Source: Mesosutterella porci (GTDB taxonomy: Bacteria; Pseudomonadota; Gammaproteobacteria; Burkholderiales; Burkholderiaceae_F). From it: a DNA stretch of 64,000 nt. Position numbers and translations under genes: made by a program. The stretch spans positions 1-64,000 of the forward strand of contig NZ_JAKNCT010000010.1 of NCBI RefSeq assembly GCF_022134585.1. The letters are read 5' to 3'. Position 1 is the first letter of the stretch. The number at the start of each line of letters is the position of its first letter. Shown in pieces: positions 42,643 through 52,150 of the stretch. Under the pieces are notes generated by a model. That model was not told the origin of the DNA. It searched no databases and saw only the letters and a list, made by a program, of their open reading frames with translations.

Positions 42643-43794
42643 ATGAGACAAAAAGCCATACCGGCGCTCGAGACCCTGATGTCGGCGGCCCGCACCATCG
42701 GGAACCCTTATCTGGAGCGCGCGAAGAAAGCAGGCCGGAAGATTGTCGGGGTGCTCTACGACGAGGTGCCCGAGGAAATCATCAGCGCGGCGGGCGCCGT
42801 CCCCGTGCTTCTGCGGGGCACCGGCTCGGACGGAACCGAGCTCGCGGACCCGTATTTCAGGGAGCTCACCTGCGGCTACACCCGCCACACCTTCAACGAA
42901 ATCCTGAATGGAAAGTGGGACTTCCTTGACGGCGCGGTGATTTACAACAGCTGCGACCACATGCGGCGCATCTATGACAACTGGGTCCGCAGGCCCGTCT
43001 CCCCTGTCTACAGCTTCATCTATGCTCCGAAAAAGGGCGGGGAGCTGGCCAGGCGCTTCTATGCGGAGCAGATCCGCGACTTCCTGCACAGAACCGAGGA
43101 AAGGTTCTGTGTCACCCTCAATGAGGAGCGGTTGGGCGCAGCGATCCGCCTGCACAACGAAAAGCGCCGCCTGCAGCGCGAGCTCTATGCGATGCAGAAG
43201 GGCAGGCGCATCGCCCTTACCGGCACGGAGCTCCTGCTCGTGATGATGGCCGGGAAGTCCCTGCCGGTTGAAGACTACAACGCGCTGCTTCGGAAGCTGA
43301 TCGCTTCGCTCAAGTCGTGCGCCGAAACGTTCGAGCCCGGGGTGCGGCTTCTCTACATGGGAGCCCATGCCGACGAGCCGCTGTTCTTTGAGACGCTCGA
43401 GAGCGAGGGCGGCCAGATTGTGGTCGACAGCACGGGCTTTGGCGAGCAGTCCTGCGAGCTTGACGTCCGCGAGGACGCGGATCCGTTCGAGGCTCTCGTG
43501 AGCTACTACTTCGAGGAGACCCCCGCGGTGCCGCGCAAGTTCGGAACAGCTCCGGCGCGCGCCGGGCACCTGCTGCGGCTCGTGAAAGATTACGCGGTGG
43601 ACGGCGTCATTGTGACCCGCCTTACGATGTGCGACCTCTGGGCCTTCGAGCAGTACATGCTGCGCCCGGTTCTCGAAAAACAGGGGATTCCGTCACTCGA
43701 GCTAGAGACGGACTACATCCTGCAGAACCGGGGTCAGCTCGCAACCCGCATCCAGGCTTTTGTCGAAAGCATCCGCAGCTCGCGCGGGTCCTGA
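42643..43794 (+). CDS. 2-hydroxyacyl-CoA dehydratase-type subunit (beta-like)
   Basis: This 383-residue protein of the 2-hydroxyacyl-CoA dehydratase/benzoyl-CoA reductase subunit family has conserved cysteines Cys77 (TCGYTRHTFNEIL), Cys104 (YNSCDHMRRI) and Cys330 (TRLTMCDLWAFEQYML), in the positions that bind the [4Fe-4S] cluster. With the next gene it should form a heterodimer that eliminates water from (R)-2-hydroxyacyl-CoA by a ketyl-radical mechanism after one-electron activation. AGGAGAAGGAC precedes the ATG. No CoA transferase or activator is adjacent; the activator at 59517 may serve it. A close homologue is at 61938. Confidence 0.85.
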   Translation: MRQKAIPALETLMSAARTIGNPYLERAKKAGRKIVGVLYDEVPEEIISAAGAVPVLLRGTGSDGTELADPYFRELTCGYTRHTFNEILNGKWDFLDGAVIYNSCDHMRRIYDNWVRRPVSPVYSFIYAPKKGGELARRFYAEQIRDFLHRTEERFCVTLNEERLGAAIRLHNEKRRLQRELYAMQKGRRIALTGTELLLVMMAGKSLPVEDYNALLRKLIASLKSCAETFEPGVRLLYMGAHADEPLFFETLESEGGQIVVDSTGFGEQSCELDVREDADPFEALVSYYFEETPAVPRKFGTAPARAGHLLRLVKDYAVDGVIVTRLTMCDLWAFEQYMLRPVLEKQGIPSLELETDYILQNRGQLATRIQAFVESIRSSRGS

Positions 43795-43814
43795 AAAAGT
43801 GGAGAAACAAGAAA

Positions 43815-45128
43815 ATGACAGCAAAGATTCCAGGCACGGAGCGAATCGAGGAGTACGTCACCCGCCTCACCGGGATGATCGACCAGATGAAGGCGCTGCC
43901 CGCCGAGCAGCAGAACCCGCTCGCGATTTTCCTGCTTGAGGCCCTTCGCGAGCGCGACCAGCGCGTGCTGCACGCGGCAGCGGCGGGCGAGCCCTTCATC
44001 GTGAGCTGGTACGGAAACCTGCCCGAGATCTCGGACTCGATGGGCATTGTCGACTACAACCCGATTTCCGACATCTTCTTTCACCTCGGAGTGACGAATC
44101 ACGCCGACGCCTACGAGCTAGACAAGCTCGACTTCGATCCCCACGTCTGCACGCTGATCCGCTTCGGCATCTACGCGATGAAGCATCACCTGATGCCAAA
44201 GCCCACGGCTTTCGTTGCCATGGCCGAGCCCTGCGACGGGCAGCTCATGATCCATCAGTCCTGGGAGGAGATCGGAGCGGCGGCGGGCGCCCCCGTCTAT
44301 CAGATCGATCCCACCTACGGGACGACCGAGCGGGACTACCGCTATGTCGCCGATCAGCTGCGCGAGCTGATCGCCTTCTACGAGAAACACTGCGGCGTGA
44401 AGTACAGCTTTGAAAAGCTCAAGGCCGTGGTTGACGAGACCAACGTCCAGTACGACCTCTGGAAGCAGGTGAACCAGTGCGCGTCGGCCATTCCCTGCCC
44501 GCTGCCCTCCTTTGCGGTGAACGACGCCTTCTGGTACCTGATGCAGCACCTGATCCCCTGCGGCGACAAGCGCGTCACGCAGGCGATGCGCGCGGTGCTC
44601 GACATGGCGAAGAAAAACGCGGCGAATCACGTCGGCGCGGTGCCGCACGAACAGATCCGCGTCTACTGGCCGGATCTCAATCCGCTCTGGGACATGAGGC
44701 TTGCCGACTGGCTCGCAAAGGAGTGGGGCGCCGTAGTGGTGGGGTCGTTTACCGGGCTCACGCCCTATGAGTGGATCGACACTTCGAGCGAAGAGAGCAC
44801 GCTGCTCGGGCTTGCAAGAAGGGGCACGACCGAGGTGCCGATGATCCGGCAGGGACGCGGAACCGTCGACCTCTTTACGGAAGACCTCACGCGCGAAGTG
44901 CAGAACCTCAATGCGAACTGCGTGATCTTCCCCGGCCACATGGGCCACAAGGACCAGTCAGGCATCGCGAAGTTCCTGCGCGAGGCCTGCCGGGATCTGG
45001 ACGTCCCGCTGCTCAGCATGACGACCGATCTGTTTGACTCGCGCTGCGAGAACTTCGACAAGATGACGAGCGACATCTCGAACTTCTTCAGCGCGCACGG
45101 CTGGAAGCCGCTTCGCGAGCAGCGCTGA
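43815..45128 (+). CDS. 2-hydroxyacyl-CoA dehydratase-type subunit (alpha-like)
   Basis: This 437-residue partner of the preceding subunit is separated from it by 20 bases. Visible Fe-S cysteines are Cys112 (HVCTLIRFG) and Cys140 (AEPCDGQLM). The third conserved region reads CVIFPGHMGHKD, with a cysteine (Cys369) shifted before it and histidines in the loop. The homologue at 60592 lacks that last cysteine, so the third cluster ligand is uncertain. The start ATG at 43815 follows GGAGAAACAAG; an upstream extension overlaps the beta gene and is rejected. A strong terminator follows at 45190. Substrate unknown. Confidence 0.85.
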   Translation: MTAKIPGTERIEEYVTRLTGMIDQMKALPAEQQNPLAIFLLEALRERDQRVLHAAAAGEPFIVSWYGNLPEISDSMGIVDYNPISDIFFHLGVTNHADAYELDKLDFDPHVCTLIRFGIYAMKHHLMPKPTAFVAMAEPCDGQLMIHQSWEEIGAAAGAPVYQIDPTYGTTERDYRYVADQLRELIAFYEKHCGVKYSFEKLKAVVDETNVQYDLWKQVNQCASAIPCPLPSFAVNDAFWYLMQHLIPCGDKRVTQAMRAVLDMAKKNAANHVGAVPHEQIRVYWPDLNPLWDMRLADWLAKEWGAVVVGSFTGLTPYEWIDTSSEESTLLGLARRGTTEVPMIRQGRGTVDLFTEDLTREVQNLNANCVIFPGHMGHKDQSGIAKFLREACRDLDVPLLSMTTDLFDSRCENFDKMTSDISNFFSAHGWKPLREQR

Positions 45129-45189
45129 GAACCGAGGGGCCCGGACCTGCCTTCAGGCAGTGGCCGGGCCCGCGCGGGAGAAGCTTAAC

Positions 45190-45230
45190 AAGGCCTTCAG
45201 GAGATGCCAGGCCTCTCCTGAAGGCCTTTT
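45190..45230 (+). terminator. Rho-independent terminator after the first dehydratase pair
   Basis: AAGGCCTTCAGGAG and CTCCTGAAGGCCTT form a perfect 14-bp stem with an 11-base loop, followed by a short T-run. It lies about 60 bases past the alpha-subunit stop. Confidence 0.85.
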
Positions 45231-45557
45231 CAGCACCTGCTTTCCCCGGGATGAAAACCGTTGCTCAGCCGGATGCGGTTCTGGGGTGCGCTGCCCGACG
45301 AGCCAGGGCAGACCCGGATCTGCTGAACCAGTTTCCCTTCCTCCAGCTCCGGCGTGGTTCTTTTAGAAGCGCTCTTTCCCTCGGGGGAGCAAACCGCAGC
45401 GGGACAGATCGTCCATGGCAGCCTCGGCTTCGGCTGCAGGGCTGCGCTAAGAGCGCAGGACGAGCGGCGGCCCTGCAGCCAAAGCTCGAATCTAAAGCCC
45501 CCGGTCGTCACCGGGGCTCTAAAAGCGGAAGGACTGCGGTTTGGCCGGCGGGTCCGG
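45231..45557. other. Gene-free stretch between terminator and porin pseudogene
   Basis: No gene is supported. The sequence is GC-rich, with several short inverted repeats around 45400-45520 but no T-run terminator that I can assign confidently. Confidence 0.4.
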
Positions 45558-46687
45558 TCAAAAGTCGTGGCTGATGCCGGTAAACACCGTTTGAACGTCC
45601 TTGCCGCGGTAGTTGGTCTTGTAGAGGAAGTCCGTCGGGGCGAAATTGAAGTGCAGGGAGCAGTCGGTTCCCGCTTCGACCGCATAGCCCGCGTTGTCTT
45701 CATTGAAAACTGCCTGGATGCCGCAGTAGATGCGAGTGCGCTTGGAAAGTGGATAGTTGTACTTGGTGCCCACTGATCACGCATCGGCTTTTCTGCGAGA
45801 CTGATTCTTGAAATAGGAGCCTGAAACCATCCAGAGGCCTCCCGCGACCGGGGTCGAAGTTCCGGCTTGGACCATCCAGAAGCTGCTGGATCCATTTTCT
45901 GCGGAGCCCCATTTCTTTTCAAACTGCAGCACAGGCCTCGTAAAGGCTAAGTCGTAGCTCATGGAGGCGTTGAGCCACTTGACGTCGTAGGGCTCATGGG
46001 AAATGACGGTTTGGATCCGGTTCTGATAAAGGAAGCTCACCATGACCGAGAAAGCGCCGTGGTCGAACTTCGCCGCATAGAGCTGTACAAATTTCCCCTG
46101 GTGCTCGATTTTGAGCCGCGACCGGCAGTCTGCTCGCCCAAAGACATGAAGAGGAAATTAGTGAGGCCTATCGAAGTGGGAAGAACATAGGAGAAAGGGT
46201 TGTTGATTCGGCTGAGCTCGCCGTTGTCGCCGCAGGTGCTCGCGGGACCTGCCATGAAGAAGCTCGAGTCCGAAGAGCCGATTGAAAGCCCTGTTGGGTC
46301 GTAGAAGAGGAAGGTGAGGAAGTGCGGCGTGTACTGGCGTCCAAACGAGAGCGAACCCCAGTAGCCGCGGATGCCGACGTCGGCCTCCCGGTCGAATAAT
46401 GTACGGCCGTCGTTCGTCCCGCTGTACGAGCCTTGGTCGATGTAAAACGCGGTGTCAAGGTTAAAGAACACTTGGCTGCCGTTTTGAAGGTCTTCCACTC
46501 CTTGCATTCCGATGTGCGTCGCGTTGACGCCGCCGCTTGAAAGCGCGCTCGAGTACTCGCTGCCCATACGGTTGACGGCGATGAATGTGTCTACGGTGCC
46601 GTTGATCTTCAGGTAAGAGGAGGCTCCTGAGGAAGCGCTCACGGCAAGGACAGTCGCCGTAGCGAAGAACTTTGCGGCTTTATTCAT
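45558..46687 (-). pseudogene. Broken Gram-negative porin gene
   Basis: The minus strand starts with a signal peptide (MNKAAKFFATATVLAVSASSGA) and porin strands that align with the intact porin at 52151 (for example FGRQYTPHFLTF). A frameshift near 46120 moves the reading into KIEHQGKFVQLYAAKFDHGAFSVMVSFLYQ. An in-frame TGA near 45777 then replaces a tyrosine in the RRKADA/SVGTKYNY strand, after which the porin continues to ISHDF. Restored, it would be about 375 residues, the size of a 16-stranded trimeric porin. It is clearly a paralogue of the intact gene and now inactive. Confidence 0.85.
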
Positions 46688-47146
46688 CTAGCTCTCTTAG
46701 AAGACAAATTCTCCTAAATTAAAGTCTATAGAGAGGATTGATTTATCGATGTGTTTTGGTTAACGGCAGCTCAAGGAGCGTCCGCGGGGCAGCTGCACGG
46801 CCGATGGGAGAGAAAGTGCGGCAGCAAGCAAAAAAAACCGGCAGACTTTTTTACAAGGCTGCCGGAAAAACACATTCAAAGGAGAGTCCGCCATGCAGAA
46901 TACTGCGGCTCGGGGCGGTGCCGATTCGCAGAGGAACGCTTGATTCCCATGCCTGAAACTATACCTGCGGGGCCTGCAAAAAACCTTTCTGAAGTGCAAC
47001 CAAATGCGTGAATCGGAAACATTTTGGAAACAACCTCCTCCGGGGCCGCTGCGGGCTGGAGGCTTCTATACTGAGAAAGTACTTTATTCCGCCAAAGAAA
47101 ACGGCCCGCGTTTTCCGGGGTCTGAAGTGAAGAGGAGAAAAGAACT
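46688..47146. other. Gene-free stretch with a minus-strand hairpin terminator
   Basis: No gene with a ribosome site or protein signature was found in these 459 bases. CCGGCAG (46838-46844) and CTGCCGG (46859-46865) form a hairpin that on the minus strand is followed by eight T residues. It would terminate a minus-strand transcript starting around 46900-47140, for which no protein is apparent, or stop read-through before the porin pseudogene. Confidence 0.45.
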
Positions 47147-47644
47147 ATGGGTGGAAATTCCGCTGAAACGGCGGTGACGTTCCGGCAGGCGCAGAGAAAG
47201 GACGTGGGGGTCATCCTGCAAATGATCCGCGCGCTTGCGGCCTATGAGCGTCTGCAGGATCAGGTGACGGCCACCGAGGCGGTACTCGAGGAATGGCTCT
47301 TCGACAAAAAGAAGGCCAGGGTGCTTTTTGCCATGGCGGAGGGCCGGGAGGCGGGCTTTGCGGTCTATTTCTACAATTTTTCAACCTTCCTCGGCCGGGC
47401 AGGGATCCATCTGGAAGACCTCTTTGTCCTGCCGGAGTTCCGCGGCAGGGGGATCGGGCATGCCATTTTGAAGCGCCTGGCCGGAATCGCCCAGGAGGAA
47501 GGCTGCGGCAGGCTCGAGTGGACCTGCCTCGATTGGAACGAGCCCTCCATCCGCTTTTACTTGTCGCGGGGAGCGCGCCCGATGTCGGACTGGACGAACT
47601 ACCGGGTGGAAGGCGCGGCCCTGAGAAAGCTCGCGCAGGAGTAG
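47147..47644 (+). CDS. GNAT-family N-acetyltransferase
   Basis: This 165-residue acetyltransferase has acetyl-CoA motif A (LFVLPEFRGRGIGHAILKRL) and motif B region (WTCLDWNEPSIRFYLSRGA). The overall sequence resembles diamine/thialysine acetyltransferases (SAT-like), with the typical LRALAAYERL helix near the start. The substrate is uncertain. GAGGAGAAAAGAAC precedes the ATG. It is monocistronic. Confidence 0.8.
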   Translation: MGGNSAETAVTFRQAQRKDVGVILQMIRALAAYERLQDQVTATEAVLEEWLFDKKKARVLFAMAEGREAGFAVYFYNFSTFLGRAGIHLEDLFVLPEFRGRGIGHAILKRLAGIAQEEGCGRLEWTCLDWNEPSIRFYLSRGARPMSDWTNYRVEGAALRKLAQE

Positions 47645-47768
47645 CGCGGGCCGCGTTCCGCCGGCCTTTCCCGGGAGGGGAGAGGCAATTCCGAGGGAAA
47701 ACAAAAGCCGTCGGGGCTGTTTTTGAGTCCCGGCGGCTCCGTCTGCGCGGAGAGAAAGTTTCAGACGG

Positions 47769-49298
47769 TTACTTGAGCTTCAGATCCTTGATTGCCTGGG
47801 TGACGGCCGCGTGGCCGGACCAGGAGGAGAAGCCGAAGGCATTACCGGAGGTGAACACCGGGTAGGTGTCGCCGTAGATGCCGGATACGTCCATGCCGGT
47901 CACGTAAAGGCCGGTGATCGGCTTGCCGTTCGCGTCAAGGGCGTGCAGGTACTGGTCGACCACCACGCCGCCATAGGAGGTGAAGTGGTAGGGCTTCACG
48001 CGAAGCGCGTGGAACGGCCCCTTCTTGAGCGGGACCAGCCACTGGGCTTCCTTCTGGAAGGCGGCGTCGTAGCCCACTTCGCAGGCCTTGTTGTACTGCT
48101 CGGCCGCGGCCTTGAAGTTCTTTGCCGGAACGCCGATCTTCGCGGCAAGCTCGTCCAGGGTCGCGGCGCTCTTGAACCCGTCGGAATTGACGGCGTCAGC
48201 CGCAGCCATTTCCTTTCTGAGGTTGGTGAGCTTCTTGCCGGTCGGAATCAGGACGCCCACGCCGTTGTCGATGCCCTTGGTCTCGTAGAACTTCACCTGG
48301 TCTTCGTCGAAGATCGCCCAGGCGTATTGGCCGCGCTGCGCAATGAGGGCATTGCCGGTGTCGGAGAACTCGTGTACCACGGTCTCACGCACGAAGCGGT
48401 TGCCGTCGGCGTTCACCCACATGCTGCGCGGGGCCCAAGTGAGAGAATAGAGGTCGCCCAGGAACTTGATGCCCCTGCCCTCGGTGCCGGGATGCAGCAT
48501 GAGTCCCACGGGTCCCGGGGCCGCGCCCGCTTCGCGGGCCATCACGATGCCGTCGCCCGTCTTGTTAAGGGGCGCGGTCGGCTGCACGAGCTTCGGGTTC
48601 ACGTGCGCCCAGTCGCGCAGCTTCTCGGGGCTGTTGCCGTAGCCGCCCGAGGCGATCACGACCGCCTTCGCGCGGATCGTGTAGGTGTTGCCCTTGTTGT
48701 CCGCGGCCTTCACGCCAACCACCCTGCCGCCTTCCTTGATGAGGGACTTGGCTGGAGTGCTGGTGTAGATCTTGCCGCCGTGGGCGAGCACGTAGTCATT
48801 GAGCAGCTGAATGTAGGCCGCGCCGTGCTCCGTTCCCTTGTAGGGGCCGACGACGTGCCAGGAGATAAGCTCTGTGGTGGACATCTGCGTAAGGTTGAAT
48901 TTCATCCCGTGGGCGGCGAGCCAGTCGAGGTTGCCGGCAGAGCCCCTAAGGAAGCGCTTCACCAAAGCGCCGTTCGCCTTGTAGTGTGTGAAGTCCATGA
49001 TGCGGCCGTAGGCGTAGTCGACCGGCAGCGAGTAGTTCCTCAGCCTCTGCCACTCCGTCTCGGCACCGAAGAGCCCTTCGGCCAGGGCGGCGCCACCGCC
49101 GACGAAGGCGTTCTTTTCAAGCAGCACCGTCTTCAGGCCCGCGTCGACCGAGGCCGTGGCCGCAGCCATGCCGGCAGCGCCGCCGCCCACGACGACCACG
49201 TCGGCGGTCATGCGGTTCTCAGCTGCGCCGGCCGCTCCGGCCATCGCGATGACAGCTGCAGCCACCGCTGTTTTTGACAGAAATCTCTTGAAACTCAT
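47769..49298 (-). CDS. Exported flavoprotein reductase (fumarate/urocanate reductase family)
   Basis: This 509-residue FAD protein has a signal peptide (MSFKRFLSKTAVAAAVIAMAGAAGA), apparently Sec-type rather than twin-arginine. The FAD motif is VVVVGGGAAGMAAATASVDAG. The substrate segment MLHPGTEGRGIKFLGDLYS and WVNADGNRFVRE are nearly the same as in the paralogue at 41018. No heme domain or cytochrome gene is adjacent. GAGGAGATTCACCC precedes the ATG. The Crp-like gene beginning at 50194 is upstream on the same strand and probably controls it, directly or by co-transcription. Acceptor unknown; probably an alpha,beta-unsaturated carboxylate. Confidence 0.85.
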   Translation of the reverse strand: MSFKRFLSKTAVAAAVIAMAGAAGAAENRMTADVVVVGGGAAGMAAATASVDAGLKTVLLEKNAFVGGGAALAEGLFGAETEWQRLRNYSLPVDYAYGRIMDFTHYKANGALVKRFLRGSAGNLDWLAAHGMKFNLTQMSTTELISWHVVGPYKGTEHGAAYIQLLNDYVLAHGGKIYTSTPAKSLIKEGGRVVGVKAADNKGNTYTIRAKAVVIASGGYGNSPEKLRDWAHVNPKLVQPTAPLNKTGDGIVMAREAGAAPGPVGLMLHPGTEGRGIKFLGDLYSLTWAPRSMWVNADGNRFVRETVVHEFSDTGNALIAQRGQYAWAIFDEDQVKFYETKGIDNGVGVLIPTGKKLTNLRKEMAAADAVNSDGFKSAATLDELAAKIGVPAKNFKAAAEQYNKACEVGYDAAFQKEAQWLVPLKKGPFHALRVKPYHFTSYGGVVVDQYLHALDANGKPITGLYVTGMDVSGIYGDTYPVFTSGNAFGFSSWSGHAAVTQAIKDLKLK

Positions 49299-49402
49299 GG
49301 GTGAATCTCCTCTTCTGTGCTGTGCGGAAAGACGAGGGGAGCAGTCTCCGCCCGGCGCTTTCCGTCTTTTAAATAGAGGATATAAAAAGAGGCCCGCCTG
49401 GG

Positions 49403-49449
49403 CTGTCGCCTGAGCAACAGAAAGAAGGGCGGCGGGGAGATCTCCCCGC
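49403..49449. promoter_or_regulatory. Two palindromes between the Crp-like and flavoprotein genes
   Basis: CTGTCGCCTGAGCAACAG (49403-49420) is palindromic except at one pair of positions. GCGGGGAGATCTCCCCGC (49432-49449) is a perfect 18-bp palindrome. The first could be an operator before the flavoprotein; the second is more like a hairpin terminator for the Crp-like gene, though the T-run is poor. Confidence 0.35.
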
Positions 49450-49471
49450 GCAAAAGGGGGGCTTAACGCTC

Positions 49472-50194
49472 TTATTTCTCCATGAGCCGAGCCCGCCTGG
49501 GCCCGTCGACTTCCCGGGTCCAGTCGTACTCGTTTGCGAAGAGGGTGCCGTGCAGCACCAGGCGGCGGCCGTCCCTGCGGGCGAGTCCCTTTTCCACCCA
49601 GCCGTTCACGATCGTGCTGATCGTCGAGCGGTTGGAGGCAACGATGTCGGCGATCTCAAAGGTCGTGAGGTTGAGCGGCAGTGGGTTCCAGCCCCGGGGC
49701 TTCAAGGGATAGTAGGTGCCGATGAGGGCGGAGAAAAGGGCGATCACACGCTGCTCGAGCGGGAAGGTGAAGTTAGCGAAAAGCCCTTCCATATGAGCTT
49801 CTTCCTTGGCGATCGCGCTGCGCGTATAGAGATAGAGCAGGCTGGGGTCCTTCAGGATTTCCCGCCGGTAGAGGTCGCCGGATACCGTGAGGACCTCGGA
49901 GGGCCGGGCGGTGATCGCGACGATGTTAAGATGGAACTCCGTAAGGGCATCCAGATCGCCGATCACGCGGTGGGGCGGCAGCAGGGCGAAGATCCGGTCC
50001 CGGTCCTCGTTGTCGGGAAAGGAAAAGAACGCCATGCCTTTTACCAGGTAGCTCACACCGCCCTGCTCCCCGCCGTGGGAGAAGAGGTGCCCTTTCGGAA
50101 GCTTGCGTTGGACGCCGTAGGTTTCAAAAATACGGGCCAAAGGTTCGGGCTCTTTCTGGTGGATCCAGGGACGGCTGAGAAAGACCTGACGCAT
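49472..50194 (-). CDS. Crp/Fnr-family regulator (second paralogue)
   Basis: This 240-residue regulator has an N-terminal effector barrel (GHLFSHGGEQGGVSYLVKGMAFF) and a C-terminal helix-turn-helix (FEIADIVASNRSTISTIVNGW). It is a paralogue of the protein at 40078, with the same QTxx/GGWNP-type linker (PRGWNPLPLNL versus GGWNPIPVPL). There are no FNR-type cysteines. The ATG at 50194 follows GGAGCAGAGCCT. A 14-bp TTTGAT-TC-ATCAAA palindrome at 50216 suggests autoregulation. It probably controls the flavoprotein genes on either side. Confidence 0.8.
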   Translation of the reverse strand: MRQVFLSRPWIHQKEPEPLARIFETYGVQRKLPKGHLFSHGGEQGGVSYLVKGMAFFSFPDNEDRDRIFALLPPHRVIGDLDALTEFHLNIVAITARPSEVLTVSGDLYRREILKDPSLLYLYTRSAIAKEEAHMEGLFANFTFPLEQRVIALFSALIGTYYPLKPRGWNPLPLNLTTFEIADIVASNRSTISTIVNGWVEKGLARRDGRRLVLHGTLFANEYDWTREVDGPRRARLMEK

Positions 50195-50215
50195 AGGCTC
50201 TGCTCCATGAGTTGC

Positions 50216-50229
50216 TTTGATTCATCAAA
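50216..50229. promoter_or_regulatory. Palindrome before the second Crp-like gene
   Basis: TTTGAT-TC-ATCAAA has FNR-like arms but a 2-base instead of a 4-base spacer, and it lies 22 bases upstream of the start codon. A self-binding site for the Crp-like protein is a reasonable guess. Confidence 0.4.
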
Positions 50230-50326
50230 CGCGAGCATAATTGCGATCCGCTGTGGTTGCAATTTCGTTATTCCGGAGCGGCCCTGAGAGGGCCCCGGCC
50301 GGCTTCAGGCGCCGGGGCCGCTCAGG

Positions 50327-51868
50327 CTATGACCAGTTCTTTTCCTTTGCAATTTCCCGGCCGGTGATTCTGCCGTACACCAGGGACTCGGCGTTATTGC
50401 AGGCGCCCTGATAGCGCGCCCCACATGGACCCCAGCTCTCCGGCCGCGTAAAGGCGCGGGATCGGGCGCCCCAGAGCGTCCATCACCTGACCGCGGACGT
50501 TCTTCTTCGGCCCGCCCTGGGTGTTGACGAGGGTGGGCCGAAGGATCACGGCGTAGAAAGGCGGCTTCACGATCGGGGCGGAAACCGCGGAGCCGTCCCA
50601 GGCGTAGCTCTTTGTCTTGGTCTTGACCGGGCGCCCGAACTCGGTGTCGGCACCTTTGACGATATCCTCGTTCCAGCGGCGGACGGTTGCGGCAAGATTG
50701 CTTTCCGGAACGCCCAGAGCCTGCGCGAGGCCTTCGATGGTGTCGGCTTTTCTGGCGACGCCAAGCGACACTTCCTTGGAGAGGTCTTTGGACCACTGAT
50801 GGCCCTCGCGGTTGATCGCATAGCCGGATCCCAGGGAGCTCGCAAGCGGCCCCGCCTTGAGCGCGTCGTTATCGAACACGAGATAGCAGGGGATACGGGG
50901 GTAGCAGTGGTTGATGGCGTCAATCAGTTCGTTGGAGAAGCGTCTGCCGTGCTGATCGACCCAGATCCAGGAGGGACCGCGCACGGAGCAGGACACCGAA
51001 GTCTTGAAGCCGGGATACTTTACGCCGAGGAAGGCCGAGTAACCGGACATGTGCCAGATTCTGGCATCCATGGACTGGGCAAGCCGCAGGCCGTCTCCAG
51101 TGTTGCCGGGGTTTCCGATCGCCCCGATGGAGGTGCCGAGCGTAAAGCTGCGCAGGCTTTCCGGATCAAACTCATAGCCGCCCGTGGCGAGAACTACTCC
51201 CTTGCGGGCGCAGATGTTCATATTTCGGCCATGGTTCAGGACCGTTGCGCCGACCACTTCGTCGCCGCGGCGAATGAGCTCGACGCAGCGCGTTTCGAGC
51301 ATGAAGGGGATGCGGCGGGCAGTCACCGCGCCCTTGAGAACCACGAAAAGAGAGTCGCCGCCGCGCCTGGCGGCTCCGGGTCTGGCTCTTACGCGATAGC
51401 GCCTGATGGTTTCCTGTCCCGGAAGATTCATGAAGCCGGCGTAACCGTAGACCAAGGTTTTGACGCGGGGATCCAGCGACTTGAGGAAATCTTTCGTCTT
51501 CATGTTCTCGCGGCAGAAGACCCGCAGTAGCTCCTCGTCCATGTCCGAGCCAACGAATTTGTAAGTGCCCTTGCGATATTCGTAGGCTTTTTCCTCGTTG
51601 TCGGGGATCATGAAGCCGCCGGCGGCAACCGCCGTGTTGCCGCCTTCCTCCGCATCTTCTCGACAATGAGCACGCGGGCACCGGAGTCGTGCGCCGCAAT
51701 GGCCGCGCAGGCTCCGGCCCCGCCGAATCCGATGACCAGAGCATCGGTCTCGCGGTCCCACTTTATGGATTCGTCGAGGGGCTTCGCCACGCTGCTTGCG
51801 GCAGGAATGGCCAGAGCGGATGCTGCGGCGGCCTTGAAGGCCGCTCGTCTGGATAAATCGACTGTCAT
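50327..51868 (-). pseudogene. Frameshifted exported flavoprotein reductase
   Basis: The gene begins with a twin-arginine leader (LSRRAAFKAAAASALAIPAA) and FAD motif (ALVIGFGGAGACAAIAAHDSG). A frameshift near 51655, directly after VLIVEKM, moves it into EEGGNTAVAAGGFMIPD. The central part then runs open to about 50405. A second frameshift separates SMWGAL from YQGACNNAESLVYGRITGREIA, which ends at 50327. The restored protein would be about 513 residues, similar to the other flavoproteins here but with a different substrate region (INHCYPRIPCYLVFDND). AGGAGAAAGTACCT precedes the ATG. Two independent indels make inactivity likely. Confidence 0.8.
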
Positions 51869-52150
51869 AGGTACTTTCTCCTTTGTGCACGAGTGGCCTG
51901 GAATGCCGCCGCTCTCTGGCCACGCTGCCCCTGGCCCTTACTTAGGTAATTGGACTGGGATCAATGCAGCGAGGCTTCTTCCCGACAGCGTTCCGGCATC
52001 CGTTTCGGCCAAACCCGCAGTCCTGCCAAACTGTCGTCCAGACAACGCAGTTTCTTTCCGAATTTTCTTATCTTTACTTTGTCGGGATCAGGATGGGATC
52101 AGCCTGTCGGCGGATTCATTCGGGACTCCCAAACCAAAGGAGAAGACAAC

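Noticed and set aside
46876-47214. Minus-strand 112-residue frame upstream of a hairpin terminator
   Set aside because: It overlaps the GNAT gene start and has no ribosome site or domain. The terminator may serve a non-coding transcript.
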